NCBI GenBank assembly: GCA_034440635.1
Contig: JAOTON010001583.1
Location: forward strand, 868,001 to 932,000
From: Lepas anatifera
Taxonomy: Eukaryota > Arthropoda > Thecostraca > Lepadidae
Reading direction: 5' to 3'
Length of the DNA: 64,000 bases
The position numbers and the translations under genes were made by a program. Numbering within the stretch: the stretch's first letter is position 1; each line of letters begins with the position of its first letter. The notes beneath the pieces are model-generated. The model had not been told where the DNA came from. It did no database searches and worked only from the letters and a program-made list of their open reading frames with translations. This document shows, piece after piece, positions 12,921 to 24,996 of this stretch.

Positions 12921-13490
12921 TTTGCATATGATAGAGGTGGGGAGATTGAAAGTATTCATTTATGTACATCTGACTGCGAAATATCGTAAATGCATCTATT
13001 ACGGTATTGGAAATGCCGAAAATGTTTTTTGGAAAAAAACGAACTGTTTTTTTAAGTGTTCCAAGTCTCGGGGCTAGTTTGGGGAAGCAGGCTGGAGTAG
13101 GTACTTGGTATCAATAGACGCGTATTACCAGTGTACCTATGCATGTACGAAATCAAGTTTGTAAAATAATATAAATCAAGCAATCATTCAAGCATATCAG
13201 AATATTGTCACATTTTCAAGATAAGAAAATTTCAGCATGGTCATATGATTGTACTTGCAATAATGCGAAGATACAAGTCAACTGTCCTGCTCTAGGCTTT
13301 GTTTTTCCCGCGTTGGCCATCATCTTCGAAGCAGTGCGTCTATTCAGTGTGTTTACGTGCTTTGAATGTTATTAAGTATAAGTCTCGTAACCGTGCAACA
13401 AGTCGGCATCACAGAGTCATGAAGAGTACGGTAAGTAATCGTGCATTGATGAGATACATTTTGTTGTATGTGAGGTCCAGTCAGTAGCGC
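12921..13490. other. AT-rich stretch, no recognised feature
   Basis: The only coding hint is a consensus donor (GTACG/gtaagt) at about 13430 after a short open frame. No partner exon was found. Confidence 0.35.
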
Positions 13491-13493
13491 CCA

Positions 13494-13795
13494 GGGGCAG
13501 ACGCAGAGCCGAGATTTTTAGGTGGGGGGGGGCAGATCCATCAGACCCTGACCTATTCCTGGGCTTGGGAGGGGGGACCAGTGATTCGAAGGCTCGACAG
13601 ACCTAATACAAACTTCTCTCCAAGTACATGATCGCTCTCCCTGGGGGGGGTGGCACTGGCGGATCCAGGGAGGGAGGGGGGCAAACGGGGTAATTCCCCC
13701 AACCGCCTGATTTTTGCCCATTTTCTTTTAAAAAAAATGTTTTCATGATTTTTGGCCCCGTTGCCCCCCCAACAGTCGGCCTGCATCCGCCCCTG
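13494..13795. mobile_element. Nested MITEs with GGCGGATCC-type termini
   Basis: Left-type ends occur at 13494 (CAGGGGCAGACGCAG) and 13654 (CACTGGCGGATCCAGG). A single right-type end, complement of CAGGGGCGGATGCAGG, closes at 13795. The interior resembles 23901-24055 (a TTTTCTTTTAAAAAAAA stretch between G-rich and C-rich arms). I found no clean target duplication, so nesting or truncation is likely. Confidence 0.55.
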
Positions 13796-14029
13796 CAGGG
13801 GGATGGGTGGGTAGGGGGTGGTTTGGGGGGCGTAGATTTTATTACTCGACAGACCTGGCCTCCCGGGGGTCTGTCCCGGGATCCCCTGCCTGGGGGGGCA
13901 AAAGATATATTGCTCCCCCCTTGAGCGCTTGGGGGCATCTGCATCCGGCAATGGTGGCCCAACCAATAGGGGGGTAGGGAACCATGCCCCCCCCGAAAAA
14001 AATTGGAACAAAGGGGCACACTAGAAATG

Positions 14030-14650
14030 TAGGCCTTCTGAGCTTTTCTGGGGGCCCCTGAGCTGAGCTGCCCCCCTCCCCCTGGGCTGGACGGGGCCCC
14101 TGGGCTAATATTGGGCCCCCTTCGCTGAAATAGGCCCTTGATCTGCTCGGGGCCCCTGAGCTGCTTAGGGGCCCTGAACTGGCATCTGATGTCCCATGAG
14201 CTAATATAGTGCTTCCTGAGCTGAGTTGGGGCCCTTTGAGCTGAGCTGGGGCCCCCTGAGCTGAGCTGCCTCCCTTGTGCTAATATAAGGCCCCCTGCGC
14301 TGAAAAGGGCCCCCTGAGCCAAACGGGACCTCCTGAGCCAAACGGGACCTCCTGAGCTGAGCTGGGAGCCCCGAAGCTGAGGTGGAACCCTCTAAGCTGG
14401 GCTGGGGCCCCCTGAGCTAAGCTAGGGCTCCCGGCGCTGAAATGACCCACCTGAGCTGAACTGGAGCCCCATGAGCTGATATTGGGGCCCCTTAGCTAAG
14501 ATCCCTCTAGGCTGGGCCCCTGAGCTGATCTGGGGCTCCTTGAGCCGAGCTAATGACACCCTGAGCTGGGCTGAGCCCCTGAGTTAGGCTGCGGGCCCCT
14601 GAGCTCAGCTAAGGACTCCGTGAGCTGTGTTGGGGCGCCCGGAGCTGGTC
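14030..14650. repeat. Degenerate GAGCTGAGCTGGGGCCCC tandem array
   Basis: About 30 imperfect units of 18-22 bp built on CCCCTGAGCTGAGCTGGG. The core CCCCTGAG is shared with the arrays at 31800-35815 and 41740-45340. Confidence 0.85.
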
Positions 14651-14889
14651 TGGGCCGGGGCAGCTCAAAGTTTTTTCTACCAAAAGGCTGGCATTTCCGA
14701 TTAGCCCATAGGGGTTGCGTGTTAAAAGCTTGGAATCTGGACCCACAGAAAAGGGTGTTTGCACTTCCTGAGATAGGCAAAAGGGGGCTCAAATTAAAGC
14801 TTAAACATTTTTACTTTCATTGTTTGGGTCAAAACTGCCAGCCGTGCCCCTACCCAGCGAGCTAGAGGACGAAAACTGGACCCATGTTT

Positions 14890-14945
14890 CTGGTACGATT
14901 TTGAGGCGTGGGTTCGAATCCCGGTAGCGGTTAAACTTTTAATAA
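14890..14945 (+). other. tRNA-like B-box remnant
   Basis: Contains GGTTCGAATCCC followed by GGTAGCGG, like the T-arm and acceptor of a tRNA. The 5' half does not fold. Probably a SINE fragment. Confidence 0.3.
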
Positions 14946-15040
14946 GAACTTAAAACGTGCAAAACATAATTTATTAGCATAAAGATCGTGAACTTTCAAG
15001 TTATTTACGTTTTAACTGTCAGTAAAGCTCTTTCTCAACG

Positions 15041-15770
15041 CAGGGGCGGATCTAGGGGCCCAAATCGTGGTCGTGATCGCTCCAGAGGCCAAATTTCCTC
15101 ACAAGGCCTTATCTCCAGGGAGGAGACAAGGGGGCACTCCCTCGCATCGGACCTCGGCACCGATGAAATTTCGTTTCCCTCTCTCAGGATGTGAACGTCG
15201 GCGCCCCCACCGAAAGAGTTTTGGCGGCCACTTATTGCTTTTTGTGTGCTAAATATAGCCCCCTAGGTCCAGATGACATAGGCGGATCCAGGATCACAGA
15301 TCTGGGTGGCACTTTGCGGAGGGGGGCGCCACCCGGACCAGGGGCACACCACTTTTGGCAAGTAAAACCTATCAGGTGGGCGCCAAATCCTATCGGGGGG
15401 CGCCGATTTTCGCATCCAAGGGGTGAGGTGTGGCAGGCGCGAATCCAGGATCGCCGATCGGGGGAAGCACATTGCCTAGGGGCGCCACTTTTGGCCCAGG
15501 GGACGCCAAAACCTATCAGGTGAGCGCCAAATCCTATCGCGGGGCGCCGATTTTCGCATCCTGGGGGGGCGACATTTCAGGGGGCACCATTGACCTTTCA
15601 GGGGGCGCCGAGGGTGGATTGGGGGCACGTGCCCCCCCCCGTCCCGCATTTGGGGTGTGGGAAGCGGGATTTCAGGGGGCGCCATCGACTTTTTAGGGGA
15701 CGCCGTGGCCATTTCAGCGGGTGATGAGGGTTAATCGGGGGGCATGTGCCCCTTAAGCCCCCTGGATCCG
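15041..15770. mobile_element. Complex of nested GGCGGATCC MITEs
   Basis: It begins with CAGGGGCGGATCTAGG and ends near CCTGGATCCGTCTCTG. Inside, the interior of the 49702-49974 family (CGCCAAATCCTATCG, CGCCGATTTTCGCATCC) appears twice, at about 15369-15420 and 15508-15562, in the opposite orientation. This indicates a tandem or nested duplication. Confidence 0.65.
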
Positions 15771-16488
15771 TCTCTGTCAGATAGCGCCCCCCCGAAAATG
15801 TGCTCCCTCCCGAGCAGAGATCTTGGATCCACCTGGTGGTGCCGTAGACGGCACCATCCGAAACTGACGTCCCTCTGTCATCCGAAACTGACGCGCCTGT
15901 CATATGCAGGTAAAAGATTCAAAACTGGCCCGTTCCATCCCGAATGAAAGCTGGCATATCCCATCTCGTTCCATTCCGTTCCTTGATCCCTGATTCCATT
16001 CCCGTTCCGTGCAGACCTCTAGCGTGGACTGCATCTGACCTGATGGGTGGACTGGTAAGCTGCTTTAAGGCCGGCTCAGCCGCGACCGCTCCATCCACGA
16101 GCTGCAGTGCCCCCGCCGGCAACATCCCTAGCCCGTCGCCACCCGCGGTCAACCGTACCCTGAAGCCGGCCCGCTACCAACGGGCAGCACCGCTGCCCAG
16201 GCCGTGTCCGCCGTCAGACCATCCGCCGCAGACCATCGTGTCCGCCGCCCGCCCACGCCGTCAGAAAACGCCCACCAAACCCTCTCAAACTTTCACACCC
16301 TTCCTGGACCAGGTTTACCACTACGTCGGCAAATGAGAGAAGTTCTCCTCCGCCAGTGCTGTCGCTGCTTCCGCGGGGATCTTCTGAGCAGGCTACGCCA
16401 TGTTCGGGTCTTGTCAGGAAGACGCCGGAGTTTCGGAGTAGCGGTGTATTGTACTCTCGGTATTGATAGCACCCGCGGCCGGCCAGTG
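15771..16488. other. GC-rich stretch, no recognised gene
   Basis: Open frames exist on both strands (for example 15944-16336 plus) and are Pro/Ser/Arg-rich. None shows a domain or paired splice sites. Confidence 0.35.
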
Positions 16489-16500
16489 CCGCGCACAGAC

Positions 16501-16685
16501 AAAATAATTGTTGGGGTTTAACGACGCATCAACCGCACTAGGGTTATACGGCGTCGCCAACTCTCACCCTGTTGGGAGGGATAGTTAGGGGTCGGGTCAA
16601 ACTTATTCAGAGGCCCCGCCGGGAATTGAACCCGGGACCTGTAGCCCAGGAGGCGATCGCCCTACCAACTGAGCTACGGCACCCC
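16501..16685 (-). mobile_element. tRNA-derived SINE
   Basis: On the minus strand a tRNA-like head (A box TAGCTCAGTTGG, B box GGTTCAATTCC) is followed by a body and a 3' core containing GAGAGTTGGCGACGCCG and GTTAAACCCCAACAATT. Flanks CCGCGCACAGAC (16489-16500) and CCGCGCTCAGAC (16686-16697) are a 12-bp target duplication with one mismatch. The same 3' core is in 21852-22032. Confidence 0.85.
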
Positions 16686-16689
16686 CCGC

Positions 16690-17184
16690 GCTCAGACTGC
16701 CTGACCCGTGGGGCGGGTCATGCAACAGTGGGTGACGTGACGTCACCCACGACACGGGCTCTCATTGGTTGGCGCCGGTCAGACACTGAGGCCGGCGCAG
16801 AGCACCTGGTGGTGCAGTTAAACAGGGGGCAACTGCCCCACAACTTTCATGGTTCTTGACAATTAGCCCTATGACGTTGACTGGAAATAAATTACTTGAC
16901 AATGCCCGTTGCCCCCTCCCAATATTCTCGACGTTCCAACTCCTGTGCACTGAAACTTTCGAATTAACATCCGCCTCAGTGGGCCTCCGGCCCACCTTCG
17001 CCCCAGTGGAGTGGGGGGGGGGGTTGAAACCCCCCTCTAACTCGGCCCCTGGGCGTAATAGCGAAAAACGCGAACAGTGGTGTGATGAGGAATGATGAAG
17101 AAACTATATTAGCCATTTTTTGCTCAATTCAATATTGAGGTCATAACAGTGGCACAGGATATTCTTTTGGCTCTAGGAGCTGAC
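16690..17184. other. Non-coding stretch with a C-rich inverted motif
   Basis: Around 16985-17045 the text GGCCCACCTTCGCCCC...CCCCCCTCTAACTCGG resembles the left end of the TTAA MITE at 34359 and may be a solo fragment. Nothing else was recognised. Confidence 0.35.
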
Positions 17185-17192
17185 TGAATTAA

Positions 17193-18506
17193 AAGTGGTG
17201 GGCACTTCGATAACTCCCATCGATAACGATTATCGAAGTCGTTATCGACGCTAACGTTTTCCCAGACCTCGATAATCGATTATCGATTGTCGAAGTCACG
17301 TTATCGAAGTCGCAGGTTTGGGCACTTCGATAACGATAACTTGTTTTGCCTTTTGTGATCCTTTTTCTCATAACCTATCATATTTGCATAAATGAAAAAA
17401 ACGTGTACTTTACGACAATCCGCTGTGTTTCCAATGGCTTCAGAAGGTGCTTAGGCGCTCGTGCGGTAATTAAGTTTTTCTTCAATTACCCTCAGGCAAG
17501 TTTGTTGAGAGGAGTGGATTTTTGTGATCGCTGATATTTATACGGATCCTCGATATTCAACAGACATTTAAGGCAGTCTATCGCCGAGTAGCATGCCTGA
17601 CTGGGATTTCCAAAACAAAGACTTCGCCACAGACGACCTCGAGGAGAGGACCTGAGCAAAGAGAGTCCGGAAAAGAACTTCTTTGGCGTGTTGGCGGAAG
17701 TTTTGCCAACTGAGCCCACCACTACCCGTCGCTCAGTCGACATCAGAGTGGCTTAGGAATTCGACGCTTGGTCATTGGGTGGATGTCGAAGGGGGATGTG
17801 GACAAGAGCTTTTTACCGGCACGCTACAGGGAGGTATTTGTGGGATTATTCAAGCGGTACAACACGGCTATCCCCAGCTCAGCCGCAGTGGAGAAGGTGT
17901 TCTCCATGGGCTGATGCATTCTGAAGCCAAAGCGCAGCACTCTCACTGCCATGAACTTCGAGCGGTTTGTGCTTCTGAAGGGAAACGCGCACCTGCTCCA
18001 GCACAAGATCGAATAAGAGGAAGAGGCGGTGGAATGAACAGAGTACACCGAGTGAGCACGTAAACTGTTGAAAAAGTGGATGAGGATAGGCAAGATGACT
18101 TTTTCAGCCTCTGTGCTAACTTTTCAGACAATTCCACTGTCAGAAGCTGTGCTTCCGGTATTTAAATACTTCAGAGGCCTGAATCCGGCGAGATATTGGA
18201 AGGCCGCTGCGTGCAATGAGCATGGACAATACCATACGAAGAATATACCTACATTTTACTATGTTTTCCTTTCTGTTTTTGGCAAACGCCGAAGTATATA
18301 TTGATTGAAATTGCTTATCTGAACAAAATTTGAATGTTTCTGTGCTTCTTATTGGAATGCTAAAAATATTTATCGTTATCGTTAGCGCATTATCGAAGTC
18401 CCCAATTTCGTTATCGAGTTAGCGTTATCGGAGTAGCCCTCCTTACATAAGGTTATCGAATTATCGTTAGCGAAGTCAGGATGAAGTTATCGAGTGTCCA
18501 CCACTG
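17193..18506 (+). mobile_element. Degenerate hAT element with TTATCGATAA subterminal repeats
   Basis: The termini AAGTGGTGGGCACTTCGATAA and the complement of CAGTGGTGGACACTCGATAA are inverted repeats. They are flanked by 8-bp duplications TGAATTAA (17185-17192) and CGAATTAA (18507-18514), with 7 of 8 matching. About 130 bp at each end is packed with TTATCGA/TCGATAA motifs. The interior holds remnants of a hAT transposase. Confidence 0.85.
17783..18016 (+). pseudogene. hAT transposase C-terminal (dimerisation) fragment
   Basis: One frame reads through a TGA at 17912-17914. The text before the stop contains YNTAIPSSAAVEKVFSMG; after it come ILKPKRS and NFERFVLLKGN. This is the conserved SSAAVER-x-FS and C-terminal pattern of hAT dimerisation domains. 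The stop and the missing N-terminal two thirds make it inactive. Another short piece of the same gene may be the frame at 17594-17654. Confidence 0.85.
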
Positions 18507-18514
18507 CGAATTAA

Positions 18515-19299
18515 GAAGAGACACGTTTTCGGCCTCATTCGTTTTGTCTCATTACGGTGAATCGAATGATGTATAATATGCTAGGGCAAATGGTACCATG
18601 CTAGGGAATGATACCATTCTAGGGCAAATGGTAAGAATTACCTAACCTAAGGCCAGGTCAATGTCATGACCTGAGCTAGTATAGTCAATATGCATATCAT
18701 TCGCCTCGGGAAGACGATCAAAACGTTTTGGCGGCAAAATGAAAACTCTAGCACCATTTTCTGCGAAGTTACTGACCTACGCCGGAAAACCTGGATTAGT
18801 AACCATAGATGACCTCCCAAAGGTCACAGGTTAAAAGTTACAGTATAAACCATGGGAGTGGACTAAGGTACCACGATTTGAATAATCAGGTATTAAATGC
18901 CGTTTTTACAGAAAGAGAACCACTTTTCGACCAAATACCGTATTTTCCATGCATTTGCAAAGGAGAGGTCATGTCCCATATCTGACCTCAGGTCACAGAT
19001 ATACAAAATCCCGAAACACATTTTGCCACCCACAGTAGGGCCATTATTTGGTGCGAGTTCCAGATCGCTAACTTAACCTCCTTTATACTTACCTATGCGT
19101 TCTTAAACATTTTTTTGAGGTGAGGTCACTTAACCTGACCTAGTGACCTGGCCTGAGATGATAAAAACTTAAGATTTTGGGAAAGCTGCGAAAAGGATTA
19201 AGGATAAGGTCTTTAATTGTTTTTACACCATCAAAAAAACCCGAGGGGGATGTTAAATACGCTTCAAATGCAGTTCTTCAACCATTTAGAGAGCCTAAC

Positions 19300-19300
<1 letters not shown>
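18515..19300. other. AGGTCA-rich DNA, no gene
   Basis: Multiple AGGTCA/TGACCT hexamers lie at 18655-18682, 18812-18830, 18966-19001 and 19120-19160, several as inverted pairs (TGACCTCAGGTCA). No termini of a transposon were identified, but the style matches the MITEs at 32272 and 34359. Confidence 0.5.
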
Positions 19301-20202
<902 letters not shown>

Positions 20203-20279
20203 TGACTCCCTGCTGCGCTTGCTTGCTAATTTGCCTGCTTGCTTGCCTGCTTGCTTGCCTATGCCTGCATGTTTGCCCT

Positions 20280-21160
20280 AATTTGCTTTCTGTCTTCCGA
20301 GTTCTCTGGCGAATGTTACTAGGCCTCTATCTTTTCGCCAGAATCTCGGAGGGGCTAACACGAATCTCCAGTTTTGTGTAGTCCCGTTTGGAAAAAGACA
20401 ATCTAACCGGTAATGAGCTAAATTATTGTGCATTTAACCTAAATAGACCTGTATTCCTGCTCCCTGTATATTTACAGGGAGCTACTACTGGCAGTTTTTA
20501 CTAATAGTATGATATTTACTATGCTTTCTTTAAGTTACTTTTTTCCTAGCAGGGCGTGCCGCGACTTGTAATATTTTATGTTCTGGTGGTGTTAACGTAA
20601 GGGTACTGTTGTCGTTGGGATCGCGGAGGGGGCACGCCTGGCTACCCGCTTAAATGGATGGCGGACCTTTTCTAGCAATAGAATTGCATGTAAAAAAAGT
20701 GTAGCAAGACTTCGAATCTTGCTTCGAGGTCCTATTCCAGGCTGAAGTCGAGGTCTTAACCGATTTTGTTTTAGTCAGATGTACTCCTAATACGCCAAAT
20801 TTTGAGCTAAGTGTGAGCTATGTCTGACAATGTATGTGAGCTGCGCTAAGGTTAAGTGCTAAATATTTATTTGCGCCTCGTCTTGTTTAGGCTTTAAGCA
20901 GCAACCGTCCTCCAACTGACGTTTATCCATCCACCTACCTATCTGAAACCTCTAGGACTTGTCGCAAAAATCAGTCCGGAGAAACTACACGCTAGAAAAC
21001 TAGTTCAAAGATAAGTGTGACACACACTCCATCCCGCAAACTGCCCTATGAATGTGTATTTGGTTCTCCAGCAAAGAGAGGTTTCTGTCAAGCAATTACG
21101 CCTCAGTTGTTGCCAACGATTTCTGGTTTCAGCGCAATTTCGTGGATGGAAGTATAGCGT
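20280..21160. other. AT-rich stretch, no recognised feature
   Basis: No ORF with a domain, no tRNA and no repeat termini were seen. Confidence 0.4.
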
Positions 21161-21169
21161 TGCTGAACA

Positions 21170-21441
21170 CAGGGGCGTAGCCAGGATTTCGCTCATGGGG
21201 GGGGGCGCTCCGAAAAGGCCTCTGCGACAGCTCCAAGAGGGCCCTGATGGGTAAAACGGGCCCTGCTTGTTACAGAATAGAGTGCTGTAGAGGGCTTAAG
21301 AGGGTATAAAATGCCCAATTTGGCCACAGAGCATAGTGCGGGCGAGCTGCGCTTCGCGCGGCTCGTGTCCTCAGGAGGGCCTTTCGGGCCCTCAGGGGAG
21401 GGGGCGGGTGTCCCTGCCGCCCCCCTTTGACTACGCCCCTG
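21170..21441. mobile_element. hAT-type MITE (GGCGTAGCC termini)
   Basis: CAGGGGCGTAGCCAGG and its complement form the ends. Exact 8-bp duplications GCTGAACA lie at 21162-21169 and 21442-21449. The 272-bp interior is non-coding. Confidence 0.92.
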
Positions 21442-21652
21442 GCTGAACACAGCTCATTTTTACTGGGATTTGGCTTTGGAAGACTGCAAATACGAAAAGT
21501 ATAGCACCACTTTAGGAGACGATGCATTGCGGCATAGTGTGCGCCGAATGGTGACTCCATTCCCGTCTGCTGTGCAACACACAGGTTTAGCACATCTCTT
21601 AGCGCTAATGCCATTAGCCTTGATAGTAACACAGGTCTGTTTCCTCAGAGGG

Positions 21653-21850
21653 AATGTGGCACCCCTGGAGCAGGATTTGAACTGAGGTAGCGGTCTATAA
21701 AAGAGTGCAAAAAACTCGTGATAGATATTCATTGTATATTCGTGATCCATAATCACTGTATCTAGTTTTCACGCGTCTGTCAAAGAAGAACGTTGACGGC
21801 AGTTCACTCCTGTCGAAAGACCACAATGTCTCCCTGCCATAGTTTGAACT
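21653..21850. mobile_element. Partial TTAA-type MITE end
   Basis: AGGGAATGTGGCACC and the following bases match the left end of the 268-714 element. The right end is lost or lies beyond the SINE inserted at 21852. Confidence 0.55.
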
Positions 21851-21851
21851 C

Positions 21852-22032
21852 AATAATTGTTGGGGTTTAACGACGCACCAACTGCCAGGGTCATGCGGCG
21901 TCGCCAACTCTCACCCTGTTGGAAGGGATTTTGGGGATCAGATCGACTTATTCAGAGGCTCCGCCGGGACTTGAACCCGGGACCGGTGGCTTAGAAGACG
22001 AGGGTGCTATCCACTAAGCCACCTCATCCCCC
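21852..22032 (-). mobile_element. tRNA-derived SINE with exact target duplication
   Basis: TAGTTTGAACTC flanks both sides (21840-21851 and 22033-22044). Minus-strand head: A box TGGCTTAGTGG, B box GGTTCAAGTCC. The body ends in GTTGGTGCGTCGTTAAACCC. It inserted into the TTAA-type MITE relic. Confidence 0.92.
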
Positions 22033-22044
22033 TAGTTTGAACTC

Positions 22045-22780
22045 GTACAAGCGTTTAATGCTGCAGGGTATGTTCGGCCAAGTGAGTCCAGCCAAGTTGC
22101 AAAATAAGCCTTCATACACTGAAAAAGTCTGAAACACAGCCTATTGTTTTTTTGAGGGCCTGAAAGCATACCGGAGAAAATCCATGGAATGAACTGCAAA
22201 CAGTATGGACGGCCTCCTGGTTTCAGGGACTCCTGCGGAGATTTTGCTTGAAGAACAAAGCACCGTTGTAAGCTGCGCTGGGGTATTTGCTGCCCGGGTC
22301 TGCAGTATGTCACTCGGACACTTAGAAATTACCGGCACTGTGTCGGGGAAGATACGGATATCTGCGCCAAAGGAGATGGGTCTGCCAAATCCAGCCAGGA
22401 CGTTCGAAACACCCAAACATCTGGGAACACAAGGAAATTGGATATCAAGGGGTTCGTCCCCCCCGAAAAGTCCAAGGCGAAGAACCCGTCAGCGCGAAAG
22501 CTTCCAAAAGCTAGGTAGGTCATCCACGGCAACAACATCGAAGCAGCGGTCAACCAAATAAAAAACTGACAACTGCTGAAGTGGAGAGTTTCTCCCGTGA
22601 GAGAAGTACCTCCGTCCCTGGCAAAAATAAATATTCGGAGAGTCATGCACCAGAACGACTGCCAAATTATCCAGGCTTACAACAAAGGGGGAAACTTGCG
22701 CAAAATCTTCCTGACACATTTCTTACACTTTGTTCACCAATCCGACCGCCTGAACGGTGCTACCTCTGCTAAGGATGTTA
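22045..22780. other. Unassigned stretch with open frames on both strands
   Basis: The frames at 22205-22561 plus and 22489-22719 minus look locally protein-like but give no recognisable domain, and neither has splice support. It may be an old transposon interior. Confidence 0.3.
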
Positions 22781-23900
22781 GTAGGGGAGACCGGGGCTAG
22801 TTGAACATGATTTTTGTTTTGGTCGCATATCTCAGAGATGGATAAAGGTATAGGCTTTGTTCTGCCATTGCTGGAAAGCCTATTCTTTTGGCTTTCAAGT
22901 GATGCGTGTGCCAACGTTTGAATGTTGTCGCCGTGTGAGATATTTGATCATGAATAGGTCAAAGTCAAATGGCTCAACTCGCCCCGTGTCGGGTTAAGTT
23001 GAGCCACGCTCCGGGGTACGTTGAGCCGCTTAACGAGAGTATGTCCTCATTTTCCATGTTTATTCCCTAAACACCAAATATTCTCACTTTCAGTCACTGG
23101 TACTGTTTTTACACCCAAACGTTGAGGAATCACCCGTACAAAGATGGTAGGCCCATCCACGGCACTCCTAGTACCTACTGTACCCATTGCTCAACCGGGC
23201 GGCTGTTTGAGAAAGTGTCGCAGCACACCAGGCATGGTGTCTCGTTTTCATCGCTGAACTCCTCAACATCTTTGTAAAGCTTCCTCCTAACATTTATTTG
23301 CTTCCTTGTGTTGTTATTGCACCCGTTTTGCATTTGCGTCCTGCCTTTGTCATCTGTTGTACCTCTGTTCTTTGCTGGTATTCTTTTTTACTTCTTTTCC
23401 GCCTCCTCTTCCAGCAAGCTGTTTTTTGGTATATCCGTCAGCACTGCTGCTTTCCTGTGATGCGAGGCTCTCTTCCTCGGCCTCAGCTTTTTAGGCAACG
23501 GGCAGACTGCTGCAGGCGAGAACGTATCAGGACAGTAGGGCAAGATCAGGACAGGATCAGTATCACCGTCAGGGTCAGGGCAGACTGCTGCTCATTGAAT
23601 AGTCCGGGAAGATTGTGCTGCGTGTACAGCTCAGACCATCTGCGGGGAGGTCCAGCTCTGCTACTGATGGTGCAGGAAGACTCTGCTGAAGATCCAGTCC
23701 ACTACTAGGGGCATTCGTTGATCTTCCAGGCAGGCTGAACCCTGCTGGATTTTCAGGCGCTGAGATGTTTAGTAGACATCCTGACATTTCAAGGACCTAC
23801 TGAGGGCTTTTCACAAGTCGATCCGTCAGTAGGGCCGGTGTCCGCTGGGGATCGGGCATAGGCCCAGAGGCACCACCTGACGTTCCAGGCATGCTGGACA

Positions 23901-24055
23901 AACCTAGCGGATCCAGAGTGGGGGGGAGGGGGTGGAAGGGCAGGGGCCATGGCCCCCAAATAGCGAAACTTTGGCCGATTTTCTTTAAAAAAAACTATCT
24001 TTTTACTATTTTCCCGAGTTGCCTTCCCCAAACGGGGCTCCTGCGTCCGCCAGTG
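23901..24055. mobile_element. hAT-type MITE (GGCGGATCC group)
   Basis: Ends ACCTAGCGGATCCAGAG and the complement of CACTGGCGGACGCAGGAG are flanked by GCTGGACA (23893-23900) and GCTGGACC (24056-24063), an 8-bp duplication with one mismatch. Confidence 0.8.
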
Positions 24056-24384
24056 GCTGGACCCTGCTAAAAGTCTGGACGGAATCACGGAACAGTGTTT
24101 ATTTGAGAAAACGGGAAAATCGGCACAAAGAGGGTACAATTTGAACTTTTTGCGGGAAAGGCCAATGCCCCTGCATCCCCTAGAGTTGGAGGGCTTTAAA
24201 GGAAGAGGAGGGCCCAAGACCAGCGCTGGAAGCTCTTCTCCATTATTGGTCGGCCTAATAGCAGGTCAGGGGGCAGGTAATGGGACATTAAATCGCTTAA
24301 GTGTTTTGAAAATAAACGGGAAAAATCAGAAGCTGGTGGTAAATGCCTTTCCCCCTTCGCCAATGGGTCGACCCGATAGCAGAA

Positions 24385-24553
24385 ATTTTAGGAGACAACT
24401 GCCCGGGCCGAATAGCGTGGCCAACTATATCCCTGTTGGAAGGTTTCTCGAAGCCAGCTTGCTCTTTCTTTGATCAGGGAAGCCGCCCAGTCTTGAACAC
24501 TGGTTAGCCGCATGGAAAGTGTGCGTGCTTTCCACTACACCACCGTGCCCCAT
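24385..24553 (-). mobile_element. tRNA-derived SINE, diverged
   Basis: Minus-strand head GGCACGGTGGTGTAGTGGAA with B box-like GTTCAAGACTG, then CCAACAGGGATATAGTTGGC. This corresponds to the CCAACAGGGTGAGAGTTGGC core of the other SINEs. No target duplication was found. Confidence 0.65.
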
Positions 24554-24996
24554 TAGTTTCGGGGGAATTGAGGTATTCCATTTTTTCTCCGGGGCGCGTT
24601 GATCATGGCTCAACCCACCCCAACACCCTCGTGGTTCAACTTACCCCGAGACCCCGCCGCAACTCCGGAGGCAGCTGACGCAGAAAGTGGGTGATCAGTT
24701 CTCATAGTTTTCGGCCCAAATAAGGCGTAAATACCTGCATTCAACTCATTTAGTACGGCTAATTCTTATCTCTAATATCAACAGTGCTATGAAAAATTTT
24801 TTGACAAAAGTAAAATTCACTTTTGCTATGAAAAAACAGGTTTTTCCGTCTCCAAACCGCTACCGACAAGATACCACGACGGTTTCCTGCTGAAAGACGG
24901 AAAGCGGTTGCACGCATGTCCTGTTATGATTACAGCGCAATCTCTTCTACCCGGGGGGCAAAGTGCCAAAAGCTGTCCGGCGTGTTGTAAAAGGTT

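Larger units (their letters stand above)
22785..24996. mobile_element. Probable composite DNA transposon with GTTGAGCC repeats
   Basis: The left boundary GGGGAGACCGGGGCTAGTTG recurs in inverted, diverged form near 24640-24662. GTTGAGCC and GGCTCAAC motifs cluster near each side (22972-23030, 24606-24640). The terminal block 24951-24996 is the reverse complement of 37811-37866. The GGGGAGACCGGGG start is also found, in reverse, at 37914-37938 next to that block. So a deleted version of the same element lies there. The superfamily is not recognised. A MITE (23901-24055) and a SINE (24385-24553) are nested inside. Confidence 0.45.

Noticed and set aside
13299..13487. Possible first exon ending at ACG/gtaagt
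   Set aside because: No supporting second exon, no recognisable peptide; single donor motifs are common.
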